Shown here piece after piece: positions 51,567 through 60,127 of a stretch of 64,000 nucleotides of DNA. Numbering within the stretch: the stretch's first letter is position 1; each line of letters starts with the position of its first letter. A program made the translations under genes and the position numbers. This DNA comes from CAVXEH01 sp963805645 (GTDB taxonomy: Bacteria > Chloroflexota > Limnocylindria > QHBO01), in the NCBI GenBank assembly GCA_963805645.1, contig CAWDVA010000006.1:62001-126000 (forward strand). The letters are read 5' to 3'. Under the pieces are notes generated by a model, which saw only the letters and a program-made list of their open reading frames with translations, had not been told where the DNA came from and did no database searches.

Positions 51567-53237
51567 ATGGAGGCCCCTGGCGGTCTGGCGATCACGCTGC
51601 TCGTGTCGCTGAGCGCGGCGCTCGTGCTTGGCACGGTGGCCAACCGGCTGCGCCTGGCCCCCATGATCGGCTACGTCGCCGCCGGCCTGCTCGTGGGGTC
51701 GTTCACCCCCGGGTTCGTCGCGGACCGCGCCGAGGTGCTGGCTCTCGCCGACATCGGCGTGTCGCTGCTCATGTTCAGCATTGGCCTGCGCTTCAAGCTC
51801 AGCGAGCTGGCGTCGGTGGGCCGCCTGGCGCTGATCGGGACGCCCGTCCAGGTTGCCATCACCCTGGGGATCGGATTCGGGGCCGCGCTGCTCCTGGGGT
51901 CGGAGCCCATCACGGCGGCGTTCGTCGGCGGCGTGGCGTCCATCTCGTCGAGCGTGGTGCTGGTCAAGATCGCCGGCGAGGAGTCGCTGCAGGCCACGCT
52001 CCACGGGCGGATCGCCATGGGCTGGACCGTCGCGCAGGACCTCATCACCGTGGTGCTGGTGGTGATCCTGGCGGCGCTCGCGGGCGGCGAGTCCGATCCC
52101 TACCTGCAGATCGCGCGCTCGGTCGCCCTGGCCCTGGCCTTCGTCGGCGCGGTGCTGGTCATCGGCTCCCGGGTGCTGCCCCGCGTGCTGGCCGAGATCG
52201 CCCGGCTCGGCTCGCGTGAGCTGTTCATCGTGGCGGTGGCGGTGGTCGCCATCGGCACCTCGTTCCTGGCGGGGCGGCTGGGGGTGTCGGTGGCGCTGGG
52301 CGCGTTCCTGGCCGGGCTGGCCCTCGCCGAATCGGACCTGGCCGCCTCCGTGCTGGGCGAGGTGGTGCCGCTGCGCGAGCTGTTCGCGACGCTCTTCTTC
52401 GTGTCGGTGGGCCTGCTGCTCCAGCCATCGGCCGTCGCCGAGGGGTGGGTGATCGTCGCGGCCCTGCTGGTCCTGATCACCGTGGGCAAGGCGCTCCCCA
52501 TCGCGGCGATCGCCATCCTGGGCGGGCAGCGTCCGGCCCCGGCCTTCCGGGCCGGTGGGCTGCTGGCCCAGAGCGGCGAGTTCAGCTTCGTGATCGCCAC
52601 CCTCGGCCTGCAGCGCGGAGCCCTTCCTGCCGGCACGTTCAGCCAGGCGATGGGCGCGGTGGTCATCAGCATCCTGCTCGCCGGTCCCATGGCCGACGTC
52701 ATGGCGCGCATCGGCAAGCGGCTCGACCGGAGGCGGCAGCCGGAGACCGGGAGTGTCCCGGCCGGTGGCGACGAGGAGGCGCCACACCGCCACGCCCTGA
52801 TCCTGGGCTACGGACGGGTGGGCAGGACCGTGGCCCGCATCCTGGAGGGGCGCGGCTTCCCGTACATCGCGGTCGACGCGGACTACCCGCTGGTCCGCGC
52901 GGCCGCGTCCGGCGGACTGCCGGTGATCTACGGCGAGGCCGGCACGCCTGCCGTGCTCGATCGGGCCGGCGTCGCCGAGGCGCGGATCCTGGTCGTGGCC
53001 ATCCCCGATGCGCTGGCAACCCGGCAGGCGGTGACGTACGCGCGCTTCCGCAACGCGCGGATCGAGATCGTGGCCCGCGCCCACTCCGAGACGGAGGAGC
53101 TGGCCCTGCGCCGGATCGGCGTGGAGCGGGTGGTGCTCGCGGAACGCCAGGTGGGCAACGAGCTGGTGCGGCACGCGCTGCGCCGCTACGGCATCAGTGA
53201 GCGGGAGGTTGACGCGATCCTGCGCCGGGACGAGTGA
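51567..53237 (+). CDS. CPA2 K+/H+ antiporter with C-terminal TrkA-N domain (KefB/YbaL-like)
   Basis: 556 residues. Residues about 1-380 form a 12-13-TM exchanger (RLAPMIGYVAAGLLVGSFTP, then GGVASISSSVVLVKIAGEES and GRIAMGWTVAQDLITVVLVV). Residues about 405-530 are a Rossmann TrkA-N domain (HALILGYGRVGRTVARILEG, then VIYGEAGTPAVLDRAGVAEA and RIEIVARAHSETEELALRRI). This is the KefB/YbaL design: K+ efflux gated by nucleotide or NAD(H) binding. It is divergent from the CPA1 operon. Confidence 0.9.
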   Translation: MEAPGGLAITLLVSLSAALVLGTVANRLRLAPMIGYVAAGLLVGSFTPGFVADRAEVLALADIGVSLLMFSIGLRFKLSELASVGRLALIGTPVQVAITLGIGFGAALLLGSEPITAAFVGGVASISSSVVLVKIAGEESLQATLHGRIAMGWTVAQDLITVVLVVILAALAGGESDPYLQIARSVALALAFVGAVLVIGSRVLPRVLAEIARLGSRELFIVAVAVVAIGTSFLAGRLGVSVALGAFLAGLALAESDLAASVLGEVVPLRELFATLFFVSVGLLLQPSAVAEGWVIVAALLVLITVGKALPIAAIAILGGQRPAPAFRAGGLLAQSGEFSFVIATLGLQRGALPAGTFSQAMGAVVISILLAGPMADVMARIGKRLDRRRQPETGSVPAGGDEEAPHRHALILGYGRVGRTVARILEGRGFPYIAVDADYPLVRAAASGGLPVIYGEAGTPAVLDRAGVAEARILVVAIPDALATRQAVTYARFRNARIEIVARAHSETEELALRRIGVERVVLAERQVGNELVRHALRRYGISEREVDAILRRDE

Positions 53238-53250
53238 GCGGAGCCATCGG

Positions 53251-53895
53251 TCAGGCCGGCCAGGCCTCGCCCATGCGCTCTGCGAGCTCTGCCAGCGTGT
53301 CCACGACCAGCGCCGGCGCGGTGTCGCCGGGGAGCGCCTGGATCATGCCCCACGGGCCGCGCCGGATCCACACCGCGCGCAGGCCGGCGGCGGCGGCGGG
53401 GAGCACATCGTTGTCGACCCGGTCACCCACGTACGCCACGTCGGAGGGAGCCGGCTCACCCATGAGGGCCAGGGCCCGGGCGAAGAAGCCCGGGTCCGGC
53501 TTGGCGATGCGCATCTCCTCGGACATGGCCATGACGTCCGGGGCGAGGCCCAGGGCCCGCAGCTCGGCGGTGCGGCTCATGGGCTGGTTGGCGATGACCG
53601 CTATCCGGTAGCCGTCGTCGGCCAGAGCGCGGACCGCGGGCAGCGCGTCGGGATACAGGTCGTCCTCGCGGAAGCCGCCATACGCGGCGGTCACGGCGGC
53701 GTAGTGCGAGCGCCAGTCATCGTGGCCCAGGATGCGGAACACCTCGCGGTGGTCCTGGCCCCGGGCGATCGCCGCGCCCAGCGCGGCCATGAACGTGAGG
53801 CGCGAGATCCCCAGCTCGTCCGACCAGACCGACCAGATCCGGGTCTCGTCGATCAGTGTCTCGCCCACATCGAGCACGACCCAGCGCTGTCCCAC
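53251..53895 (-). CDS. HAD-superfamily hydrolase
   Basis: 214 residues from a GTG, 6 nt after TAGGCT. HAD motifs: VVLDVGETLIDETRIW (motif I, with Gly at the usual second Asp), AVIANQPMSRTAELRALGLA (motif II region), RIAKPDPGFFARALALMG (Lys, motif III) and DVAYVGDRVDNDVLPAAAAG (motif IV). The second Asp acts as general acid in phosphatases, so DVGET may alter activity. It is cytosolic with unknown substrate. It is convergent with the CPA2 antiporter, 13 bp apart. Confidence 0.83.
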   Translation of the reverse strand: MGQRWVVLDVGETLIDETRIWSVWSDELGISRLTFMAALGAAIARGQDHREVFRILGHDDWRSHYAAVTAAYGGFREDDLYPDALPAVRALADDGYRIAVIANQPMSRTAELRALGLAPDVMAMSEEMRIAKPDPGFFARALALMGEPAPSDVAYVGDRVDNDVLPAAAAGLRAVWIRRGPWGMIQALPGDTAPALVVDTLAELAERMGEAWPA

Positions 53896-53901
53896 GGGTG
53901 A

Positions 53902-53907
53902 AGCCTA
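53902..53907 (-). promoter_or_regulatory. -10 element TAGGCT before HAD GTG
   Basis: On the minus strand TAGGCT ends 6 nt before the GTG at 53895. Confidence 0.4.
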
Positions 53908-53929
53908 CCGTCATCGCGGCCGACCCGTC

Positions 53930-54055
53930 CGCGCTCCGGGTCCGGACTCCGGCCCGGGCTCCGCTCCGGGCTCCGGTCCGGACTGCGGTCCGGGCTCCGG
54001 TCCGGGCTGCGGTCCGGGCTGCGGTCCGGGCTCCGGTCCAGGCTGCCCTGTCCGG
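53930..54055. repeat. GC-rich short tandem repeats (GGTCCGGGCTGC-type)
   Basis: About 120 bp built from a degenerate 6/12-bp unit such as GGTCCGGGCTCC and GGTCCGGGCTGC. It is open in several frames (Pro-Gly-Ser/Cys patterns), but no frame has a credible start or ribosome site, so I treat it as non-coding. Confidence 0.65.
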
Positions 54056-54160
54056 CGGGGGTCCGCAACACTCGGGTCGCGGACGCGCGGGGGTTCCACA
54101 CCTCCCGCTCCGGCCCCGGTCGCCCGTGGTTGCACACCATCCCGGTCCCGGTCGCACGTG

Positions 54161-54282
54161 GTCGCACACCGGGTGCGGGTACATCCGCGCCTGAGCCCTC
54201 GCTCTGCTGCGGTCGCACACAGTCGCACAACGGGTGCGGGTACATCCGCGCCTGAGCCCTCGCTCTGCTGCGGTCGCACACA
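54161..54282. repeat. Perfect-to-near-perfect 61-bp tandem duplication
   Basis: Two 61-bp copies, 54161-54221 and 54222-54282. Each is a 10-bp GTCGCACA(C/A)C head followed by 51 identical bases starting GGGTGCGGGTACATCCGCGC. Further GTCGCAC fragments lie upstream (54149-54160). No gene is seen. Confidence 0.8.
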
Positions 54283-54354
54283 CAGCGCTGGTGAGCCGAT
54301 GGCGGAGGATGGCGAGTGCCACCCAGGCACAAGCACGGGTTGTGAGCCGGGCCA

Positions 54355-54438
54355 GGCCCGATGACCCCCGTGACCCCGATGGCCCGATGACCCCCGTGAC
54401 CCCGGCGACCCCGTGACCCCGTGGCCCGGGTGGCCCGG
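54355..54438. repeat. GTGACCCC-type repeats before the transhydrogenase genes
   Basis: Degenerate units of GATGACCCCCGTGACCCC and GTGACCCCGTGGCCCGG fill the last part of the 540-bp gap and run up to the pntB stop at 54439. The gap contains no gene I can support. Confidence 0.55.
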
Positions 54439-55848
54439 TTACGCCTCCTTGACGCCGGCCACCAGTGCCTGGACCGACGCCTTCGCGTCGCCGAAGAGCA
54501 TGGCCGTCTGCGGCTCCGAGTAGAGCGGGTTCGCGATGCCGGCGAAGCCCGACGCCATGGATCGCTTCAGGACGACGACGTTCTGCGCCTGATCCACGTT
54601 CAGGATGGGCATGCCGTAGATGGGCGAGCCCTCGTCCGTACGCGCGGACGGGTTCGTCACGTCGTTGGCGCCGATCACCAGGGCGACATCCGCTTCAGCG
54701 AACTCGCTGTTGATCTCGTCCATCTCCTTGAGCCGGTCGTACGGGACGTTCGCCTCGGCGAGCAGGACGTTCATGTGCCCGGGCATGCGCCCCGCCACCG
54801 GGTGGATGGCGAACTCTACGTCCACGCCCTTGGCGATGAGCAGGTCCATCAGCTCGCGGACGGGCCCCTGGGCCTGGGCGACCGCCATCCCGTAGCCCGG
54901 GACGATGATCACCTTCTTGCCGTAGGCCATGAGCACCGCCGCATCCTCGGCGCTGGTCTCGCGGACCGTCTGCTCGCCGGCAGGACCTGCTGCGGTCACG
55001 CCGCCACCGGTCCCGAACGCGCCGAACAGGACATTCATCAGCGAGCGGTTCATGGCCCGGCACATCAGCTGGGTCAGGATGGCGCCCGAGGCTCCGACCA
55101 GGGTCCCGGCGATGAGGAGCGCGTAGTTGCCGATGACGAAGCCGGTCGCACCCACCGCGATGCCGGTGTAGCTGTTCAGCAGGCTGATGACGACCGGCAT
55201 GTCGGCGCCGCCAATTGGCATCACGATCAGCACGCCCGCCACCAGGGCCACGATCACGTAGGCCAGGAAGAGGGCGACGCTGTTGGTGACCACGGCGAGG
55301 AGCACGGCCATGACCAGCAGCCCGCCCAGGACCACGGTGGCGACCAGGTTCTGGCCCGGGATGGTCACCGGTCGCGCCGGGATGTTCCCCTGCAGCTTGC
55401 CGAAGGCGATGATCGAGCCGGTGAGGCTCACCGAGCCGATGACCGCGCCGGCGAGGGTGGCGATCATGGGGACCACCGGCAGCAGGTCGGAGGACGGCCG
55501 GCCGTTCACCGCCAGGAGGAACTCGGACATGGCCACCACGGCCGCCGCGCCACCGCCGGCACCATTGAAGATGGCCACCATCTGCGGCATGGCGGTCATG
55601 GGGACCCGGCGCGCGCCGAGCACGCCGATCACCGCGCCGATGCCGCCGGCGGCGAGCAGGATCCACCAGTGCTGGAGCATCCCGTCGGTGGTGATCAGGG
55701 TCCACACCACGACGAGGGTCATGCCGGCCGCGCCGAGCAGGTTGCCCGTCCGCGCGGTCCTGGGCGAGGCCAGGAACTTGAGGGCGAAGACGAAGGTGAC
55801 CGAGGCCACCAGGTAGACGAGGAAGGTGACGATCTCGAGCGTGCTCAT
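54439..55848 (-). CDS. pntB: NAD(P) transhydrogenase subunit beta
   Basis: 469 residues. The N-terminal half is membrane domain dII (STLEIVTFLVYLVASVTFVF and about nine helices). The C-terminal half is the NADP(H)-binding dIII: VIIVPGYGMAVAQAQGPVRE, EFAIHPVAGRMPGHMNVLLA, EVNDVTNPSAR-like ALVIGANDVTNPSARTDEG and the KRSMASGFAGIANPLYSEPQ end. The complex moves protons inward to drive NADH reduction of NADP+. It starts in TGATG overlap with the preceding subunit. Confidence 0.95.
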   Translation of the reverse strand: MSTLEIVTFLVYLVASVTFVFALKFLASPRTARTGNLLGAAGMTLVVVWTLITTDGMLQHWWILLAAGGIGAVIGVLGARRVPMTAMPQMVAIFNGAGGGAAAVVAMSEFLLAVNGRPSSDLLPVVPMIATLAGAVIGSVSLTGSIIAFGKLQGNIPARPVTIPGQNLVATVVLGGLLVMAVLLAVVTNSVALFLAYVIVALVAGVLIVMPIGGADMPVVISLLNSYTGIAVGATGFVIGNYALLIAGTLVGASGAILTQLMCRAMNRSLMNVLFGAFGTGGGVTAAGPAGEQTVRETSAEDAAVLMAYGKKVIIVPGYGMAVAQAQGPVRELMDLLIAKGVDVEFAIHPVAGRMPGHMNVLLAEANVPYDRLKEMDEINSEFAEADVALVIGANDVTNPSARTDEGSPIYGMPILNVDQAQNVVVLKRSMASGFAGIANPLYSEPQTAMLFGDAKASVQALVAGVKEA

Positions 55849-56156
55849 CAGCGGTCACCCGGCCGCTTGCGGAACATCTCGAGCATCCGATCCGTGACGA
55901 CGAAGCCGCCCACGACGTTCACAGTTCCCAGGAACACGCCCAGCAGGGCAAGGATGATCCGCAGCGGATCGTCGGCGGTGGCCGCCACCAGCATCGCGCC
56001 CACGACGATCACACCGTGGACGGCATTCGCGCCCGACATCAGCGGGGTGTGCAGCATGGTGGGGACCTTGCTCACGACCTCGTAGCCGACGAACGCGGCG
56101 AGGACCAGGACGAAGAGCGCGTCGAGCAGGGTGCGCGGGTCCAGGGACTCGGTCAT
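55848..56156 (-). CDS. pntAB: NAD(P) transhydrogenase subunit alpha, membrane part
   Basis: 102 residues with three membrane helices (LLDALFVLVLAAFVGYEVVS, AVHGVIVVGAMLVAATADDP and IILALLGVFLGTVNVVGGFV). This is the dII part of the alpha subunit, encoded separately as in Rhodospirillum-type three-gene transhydrogenases. It overlaps pntA by ATGA (56153-56156) and pntB by one base (TGATG), so the three polypeptides are co-translated. Confidence 0.93.
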   Translation of the reverse strand: MTESLDPRTLLDALFVLVLAAFVGYEVVSKVPTMLHTPLMSGANAVHGVIVVGAMLVAATADDPLRIILALLGVFLGTVNVVGGFVVTDRMLEMFRKRPGDR

Positions 56157-57340
56157 TCCGCCGGCTCCTTGGCCGCGGTCGGGACCGGCGCGGGCTCGAT
56201 GCCCAGGGCCTTGGCAGTTGCTTCGTGAACCACCTTTCCTCCGTGGGTGACGGTGGCACCGCGGGTGATCTCGTCATTGAAGTCGAGGACGAGCTCCCCG
56301 GATGGCACCAGGTGCTTGATGAGGGTCTGGATGTTCTTGCTGAACATCTGCGTTGCGCTGCCGGGCATGGTGGCCGGCAGGTTCGTGAAGCCGATGATCC
56401 GCACGCCGTTGTCGGTCACGATCTCCTTGCCGGGCTCGGTCAGCTCGCAGTTCCCGCCGGCCTCGGCGGCCATGTCGATGATGACGCTGCCCGGGCGCAT
56501 GGTCCTCACCATCTCGGCGGTGATCAGGCGCGGGGCGGGGCGGCCCGGGATGAGCGCGGTGGTGATGATGGCATCGGCCTCACCCACCCGCGAGGCGATG
56601 AGCTCCGCCTGGCGACGCTTGTAGTCCTCGGTCATCTCGCCGGCGTAGCCGCCCGCGGTCTCGGCGCCGGCCTTCTCGTCCTCGGTCATCTGGACCTCGA
56701 GGAACGTGCCGCCCAGGCTCTGGACCTGCTCCTTCACCACGGGGCGCACGTCGGTGGCCTCCACGACGGCGCCGAGCCGTCGCGCGGTCCCGATGGCCAT
56801 CAGACCCGCGACGCCCGCGCCGAAGACGAGGACCCGCGCCGGGCGCACCGTGCCCGCCGCCGTGGTGAGCAGCGGCATGAACTTGGGCAGCCGCTCCGCG
56901 GCGAGGACCACGGCCTTGTAGCCCCCCACCGTGCTCTGGCTCGACAGCGAGTCCATGCTCTGAGCGCGGGTGATGCGCGGGATGGAATCCATGCTGATGG
57001 CCGTGACACCCTGGTCGGCCAGGGCCTTCGCGAGCTGCGGATGGGAGAGCGTGCCCAGCGTGCCGATCAGGACGGTGCCGGCCGTCAGCTGCTTGATCTC
57101 CACGTCCGACGGGCGTCCGACGCGCAGCATGATCTCGGCGTCGCGGTAGAGGCTCGCCGCGTCGGGAGCGATGGTGGCCCCGGCTTCACGGTAGGCCTCA
57201 TCGGTGATGAAGGACGCCTGGCCGGCGCCTGCCTGGACGATTACCTGGTTGCCGTCGGCGATGATCTGGCCGACCGCCTGCGGCGTGAGGGCAACGCGTG
57301 TCTCGCCCTCGGCCGTCTCGCGTGGGACAGCGATCTTCAT
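56153..57340 (-). CDS. pntA: NAD(P) transhydrogenase subunit alpha, NAD(H)-binding part
   Basis: 395 residues from the ATG at 57340 (MKIAVPRETAEGETRVALT), the usual family start; a GTG 48 nt upstream is also in frame. The dI domain shows the DEKAGAETAGGYAGEMTED loop, VLVFGAGVAGLMAIGTARRL as NAD Rossmann loop, and ITTALIPGRPAPRLITAEMV. It is soluble and binds NADH at the membrane edge. It is the first gene of the pnt operon; a TACACT -10 lies about 70 nt upstream. The product supplies NADPH, and perhaps F420H2 pools indirectly. Confidence 0.94.
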   Translation of the reverse strand: MKIAVPRETAEGETRVALTPQAVGQIIADGNQVIVQAGAGQASFITDEAYREAGATIAPDAASLYRDAEIMLRVGRPSDVEIKQLTAGTVLIGTLGTLSHPQLAKALADQGVTAISMDSIPRITRAQSMDSLSSQSTVGGYKAVVLAAERLPKFMPLLTTAAGTVRPARVLVFGAGVAGLMAIGTARRLGAVVEATDVRPVVKEQVQSLGGTFLEVQMTEDEKAGAETAGGYAGEMTEDYKRRQAELIASRVGEADAIITTALIPGRPAPRLITAEMVRTMRPGSVIIDMAAEAGGNCELTEPGKEIVTDNGVRIIGFTNLPATMPGSATQMFSKNIQTLIKHLVPSGELVLDFNDEITRGATVTHGGKVVHEATAKALGIEPAPVPTAAKEPAE

Positions 57341-57410
57341 GCGAACCCGTTTCTGTGCAGATGGCATGGACGAGCCGCCAGCTTGCACTGCGGAGCGGCT
57401 CGGGATTCGA

Positions 57411-57416
57411 AGTGTA
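57411..57416 (-). promoter_or_regulatory. -10 element TACACT of the pnt operon
   Basis: On the minus strand TACACT would start transcription near 57404, giving a leader of about 60 nt before the ATG at 57340 (or 16 nt before the GTG at 57388). Confidence 0.4.
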
Positions 57417-57473
57417 GCAGAGGGTCCGGTTCACGCTGCCCGCAGGCACGGCCCGCGGAAAGCAGGACCGAGC

Positions 57474-57653
57474 TCAGCCGGCGTACTCGGCCGGGTGGTC
57501 GCCGCGATCGATCTCCAGGGTCTCCTCGAACGTGTCCAGCAGCTCGGCCACGCTCACGCCGTTCTCGTCGGCCGCAGCCTTGAGGTCCTCATACCGGATG
57601 TTGTGCTCGCCCATGTCCAGGTGAGCGCGTCTGCATCCACAGGTCAGGCACAT
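57474..57653 (-). CDS. Small Cys-rich N-terminal protein, unknown function
   Basis: 59 residues from the ATG at 57653 with a perfect AAAGGAGG 7 nt upstream. It opens MCLTCGCRRAHLDMGEHNIR, placing three Cys and a His for metal binding, then a helical part (YEDLKAAADENGVSVAELLD and TFEETLEIDRG). Short proteins with an MCLTCGC start are widespread in high-GC bacteria and uncharacterised. It lies between the pnt operon and the ABC cassette on the opposite strand from the latter. Its strong ribosome site argues that it is translated. Confidence 0.75.
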   Translation of the reverse strand: MCLTCGCRRAHLDMGEHNIRYEDLKAAADENGVSVAELLDTFEETLEIDRGDHPAEYAG

Positions 57654-57727
57654 GGAACGCCTCCTTTCGGTCCGATTCTGCCCCCTGTTCGGTCTGGTTG
57701 GCACGGTGTCTGCACCATCGACTGGAC

Positions 57728-57733
57728 TACCCT
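57728..57733 (+). promoter_or_regulatory. -10 element TACCCT before ABC ATPase GTG
   Basis: TACCCT ends 8 nt before the GTG at 57742. Confidence 0.4.
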
Positions 57734-57741
57734 AGTCCGCC

Positions 57742-58755
57742 GTGAGCCTCATCGTCGATTCGCTGGTCAAGACCTTTGGTCCCGTGCGCGCCCTGGACGG
57801 GATCAGCTTCAGCGTGGAGCCGGGCCGGATCTTCGGCCTGCTCGGCGCGAATGGCGCCGGGAAGACCACCAGCATGCGGATCGTCCTCGACATCCTGCGG
57901 GCGGACTCCGGGAGCGTGACGTGGGAGGGAACCCGCAACAGGGATCTGCCCCGTCGGACCTGGGGCTACCTCCCCGAGGAGCGCGGCCTGTATCCGCGCA
58001 TGAAGGTGATGGACGTGCTGCGCTACTTCGCGGCGCTGTACGGCGTGCCCGAAGCACGAGCAACCGCCCAGGTCGAGGACTGGCTGGCCCGTTTCCACGT
58101 GCCCGAGTATCGCGACCGGAAGGTCGAGGAGCTCTCCAAGGGCAACCAGCAGAAGATCCAGTTCATCGCCGCCATCCTCCACGACCCGGACGTCCTGATC
58201 ATGGACGAGCCGTTCAGCGGCCTGGATCCGGTGAACGCGGGCCTGCTCAAGGAGGCGTTCCTGGCGATGCGCGACCGCGGCAAGACGCTCATCTTCAGCA
58301 CGCACCAGATGGAGCAGGTCGAGGAGCTCTGCGAGGCGATCGCGATCATGGATCACGGCCGCCTGGTCGAGTCCGGCACCCTGAGAGACGTCAAGCGACG
58401 CATGGGTCGCCAGGTGGTCCGCCTCTCCGTGGAAGGAACCGATGGCGCCGGCGCCGATGGCGCTGCCTGGGTCGACCGGATGCCCGGCATCAACGTCACC
58501 CGCCGCGGCGAGGACTACGTCGAGATGCACGTCGCCTCCGGCACGGATCCGGAGTCCATCCTCGCCGCGGCGATGCAGCGTGGGGACCGCGTGACACGGT
58601 TCGAGATCGCGGACCCCTCCCTCGAGGAGATCTTCATCGAGAAGGTCGGACACGTCGACGTCGACGAGGAGCGGCATCTCGCCGACAGCCCCCGGTTGAG
58701 GGACGGTGAGGAGCGCGACGACGGCGTTGAGCCGGCCGGGGAAGCGCGCCCGTGA
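57742..58755 (+). CDS. ABC-2 exporter ATP-binding protein (cassette 1)
   Basis: 337 residues from a GTG. Walker A is LLGANGAGKTTSMRIVLDIL near residue 33; the signature is VEELSKGNQQKIQFIAAILH near 130 and Walker B LIMDEPFSGLDPVNAGLLKE near 152. The C-terminal extension (DPSLEEIFIEKVGHVDVDEE) matches the DUF4162 type found with NatA/YhaQ exporters. It pairs with the permease at 58752, which overlaps it by GTGA. The cargo could be Na+, drugs or lipids. Confidence 0.92.
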   Translation: MSLIVDSLVKTFGPVRALDGISFSVEPGRIFGLLGANGAGKTTSMRIVLDILRADSGSVTWEGTRNRDLPRRTWGYLPEERGLYPRMKVMDVLRYFAALYGVPEARATAQVEDWLARFHVPEYRDRKVEELSKGNQQKIQFIAAILHDPDVLIMDEPFSGLDPVNAGLLKEAFLAMRDRGKTLIFSTHQMEQVEELCEAIAIMDHGRLVESGTLRDVKRRMGRQVVRLSVEGTDGAGADGAAWVDRMPGINVTRRGEDYVEMHVASGTDPESILAAAMQRGDRVTRFEIADPSLEEIFIEKVGHVDVDEERHLADSPRLRDGEERDDGVEPAGEARP

Positions 58756-60122
58756 ACCCGACGCTCGCCCGCCTTCTCAACAGCCTGCCCCTGGCCGGCA
58801 GGCTCTTCCCCAACGCGTACTACGTGGCGCGTCGCGAGTACGCCGTACGGGTCCGTAACCGGACCTTCGCGATCCTGACCATCGGCCTGGCAGTGGTGGG
58901 CCTTGCGCTGGCGCTGCTGCCGCTGGGAATCAAGCTCATTGGCGGCGAGAAGCCGGTGAAGGTCGCCGTCTACAGCACGGCGACCGACCTGTCCGTCGAT
59001 CCGGTCGCGACCCTGCAGTCGGTCCTCAACTCGATGTCAACGTCCGGCACCTCGAGCCCGGCCTCCACGGGCACCAGCAGCAGCGGTACCCAGTTCACCG
59101 TCAGCGCCGTGAACGACCCCGTTGCCGCCAAGGAGTCGGTCCGCTCGGGAGCGCTGAACGGCCTGCTCACGATCTCGCGCACCAGCGACGGTGACCTGGC
59201 CTTCGATGTGTTCACGAAGGCATCCGCCGGCGACCGGAACCTGGCCCTGCTGCAACAGGCGGCCACCTCCATGGCCATCTCGGACCGCCTGGAGCGCGCC
59301 GGCGTGTCCGCCACCGACCGGGGGCGCATCTTCGCGCCCACCGCGTTCAGCATCACCGCGGCGAACCCGAGCACGGCACGCCAGAACAGGGCGGACTACG
59401 TTCCCTCCTACGTCCTCGCCTACGTCTTCGTCATCCTGGCCTTCATGGCCGTCCAGGTCTACGGCAACTGGGTGGCGGCCAGCGTGGCCGAGGAGAAGAG
59501 CTCGCGGGTCATGGAGCTGCTCATCACCGCGGCGACGCCCCGGCAGCTGCTCTTCGGCAAGGTGCTGGGCAACAGCGCCGCAGGGCTGACCCAGTACGGC
59601 GCGGTCCTGGGGGCGGCGCTGGTGGGCTTCCTCGCGCAGGGGCCGATCTCCAACGCCCTGCTTGGCGATCCGAACGCGGGCGTCTCCATCCCCGGCCTGA
59701 CGCCGCTGCTCGTCATCGGCTTCGGCGTCTTCTTCCTGCTGGGCTTCATCCTGTACTCGATCCTGTATGCCGCCGCCGGCTCCATGGCCACCCGCCAGGA
59801 GGACGTCCAGCAGATCGTGGTGCCGCTGACCTTCGTGGCCCTGGCCGGCTACCTGGCCAGCTTCGTCGCGCTGCCGTTGATCGACGCCGGCTGGGTCCGT
59901 ATCGTGTCCTGGATCCCGTTCTTCTCGTCGTACCTCTTCCCGGCCCGGATGGCGCTCTCGCCGCCGGCACCCTGGGAGTACGTGGTGAGCATCGGCCTGC
60001 TGGTGGTGGGGATCTTCGGCGCGCTGTGGATCGCCGCCCGGATCTACGAGGCCGGCGTCCTGCTCTACGGCCAGCGCCCGACCCTGCGCGCCATCGCCCG
60101 GGCCACGATCCAGGGCCGCTAG
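58752..60122 (+). CDS. ABC-2 permease, NatB/YhaP-like (cassette 1)
   Basis: 456 residues from a GTG overlapping the ATPase stop. An N-terminal helix (FAILTIGLAVVGLALALLPL) precedes a large outer domain (about 120-200, Ser/Thr-rich, with STSGTSSPASTGTSSSGTQF). Five or six membrane helices follow, including YVLAYVFVILAFMAVQVYGN and VAEEKSSRVMELLITAATPR (the EKS-R-E motif of NatB permeases). It forms the membrane part of the exporter. The next gene begins 6 bp downstream. Confidence 0.9.
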   Translation: MNPTLARLLNSLPLAGRLFPNAYYVARREYAVRVRNRTFAILTIGLAVVGLALALLPLGIKLIGGEKPVKVAVYSTATDLSVDPVATLQSVLNSMSTSGTSSPASTGTSSSGTQFTVSAVNDPVAAKESVRSGALNGLLTISRTSDGDLAFDVFTKASAGDRNLALLQQAATSMAISDRLERAGVSATDRGRIFAPTAFSITAANPSTARQNRADYVPSYVLAYVFVILAFMAVQVYGNWVAASVAEEKSSRVMELLITAATPRQLLFGKVLGNSAAGLTQYGAVLGAALVGFLAQGPISNALLGDPNAGVSIPGLTPLLVIGFGVFFLLGFILYSILYAAAGSMATRQEDVQQIVVPLTFVALAGYLASFVALPLIDAGWVRIVSWIPFFSSYLFPARMALSPPAPWEYVVSIGLLVVGIFGALWIAARIYEAGVLLYGQRPTLRAIARATIQGR

Positions 60123-60127
60123 GGCCG

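Noticed and set aside
53717..54336. ORFs through the GGTCCGGGCTGC array that read as Pro-Gly/Ser or Arg-Thr repeats
   Set aside because: Several frames are equally open, none has a start context, and the repeats explain the openness.
57385..57425. TTCGAATCCC on the minus strand, like a tRNA T-loop
   Set aside because: No matching acceptor, anticodon or D arm is present, and the bases before it (TACAC) do not pair as a T-stem. They fit a -10 element better.
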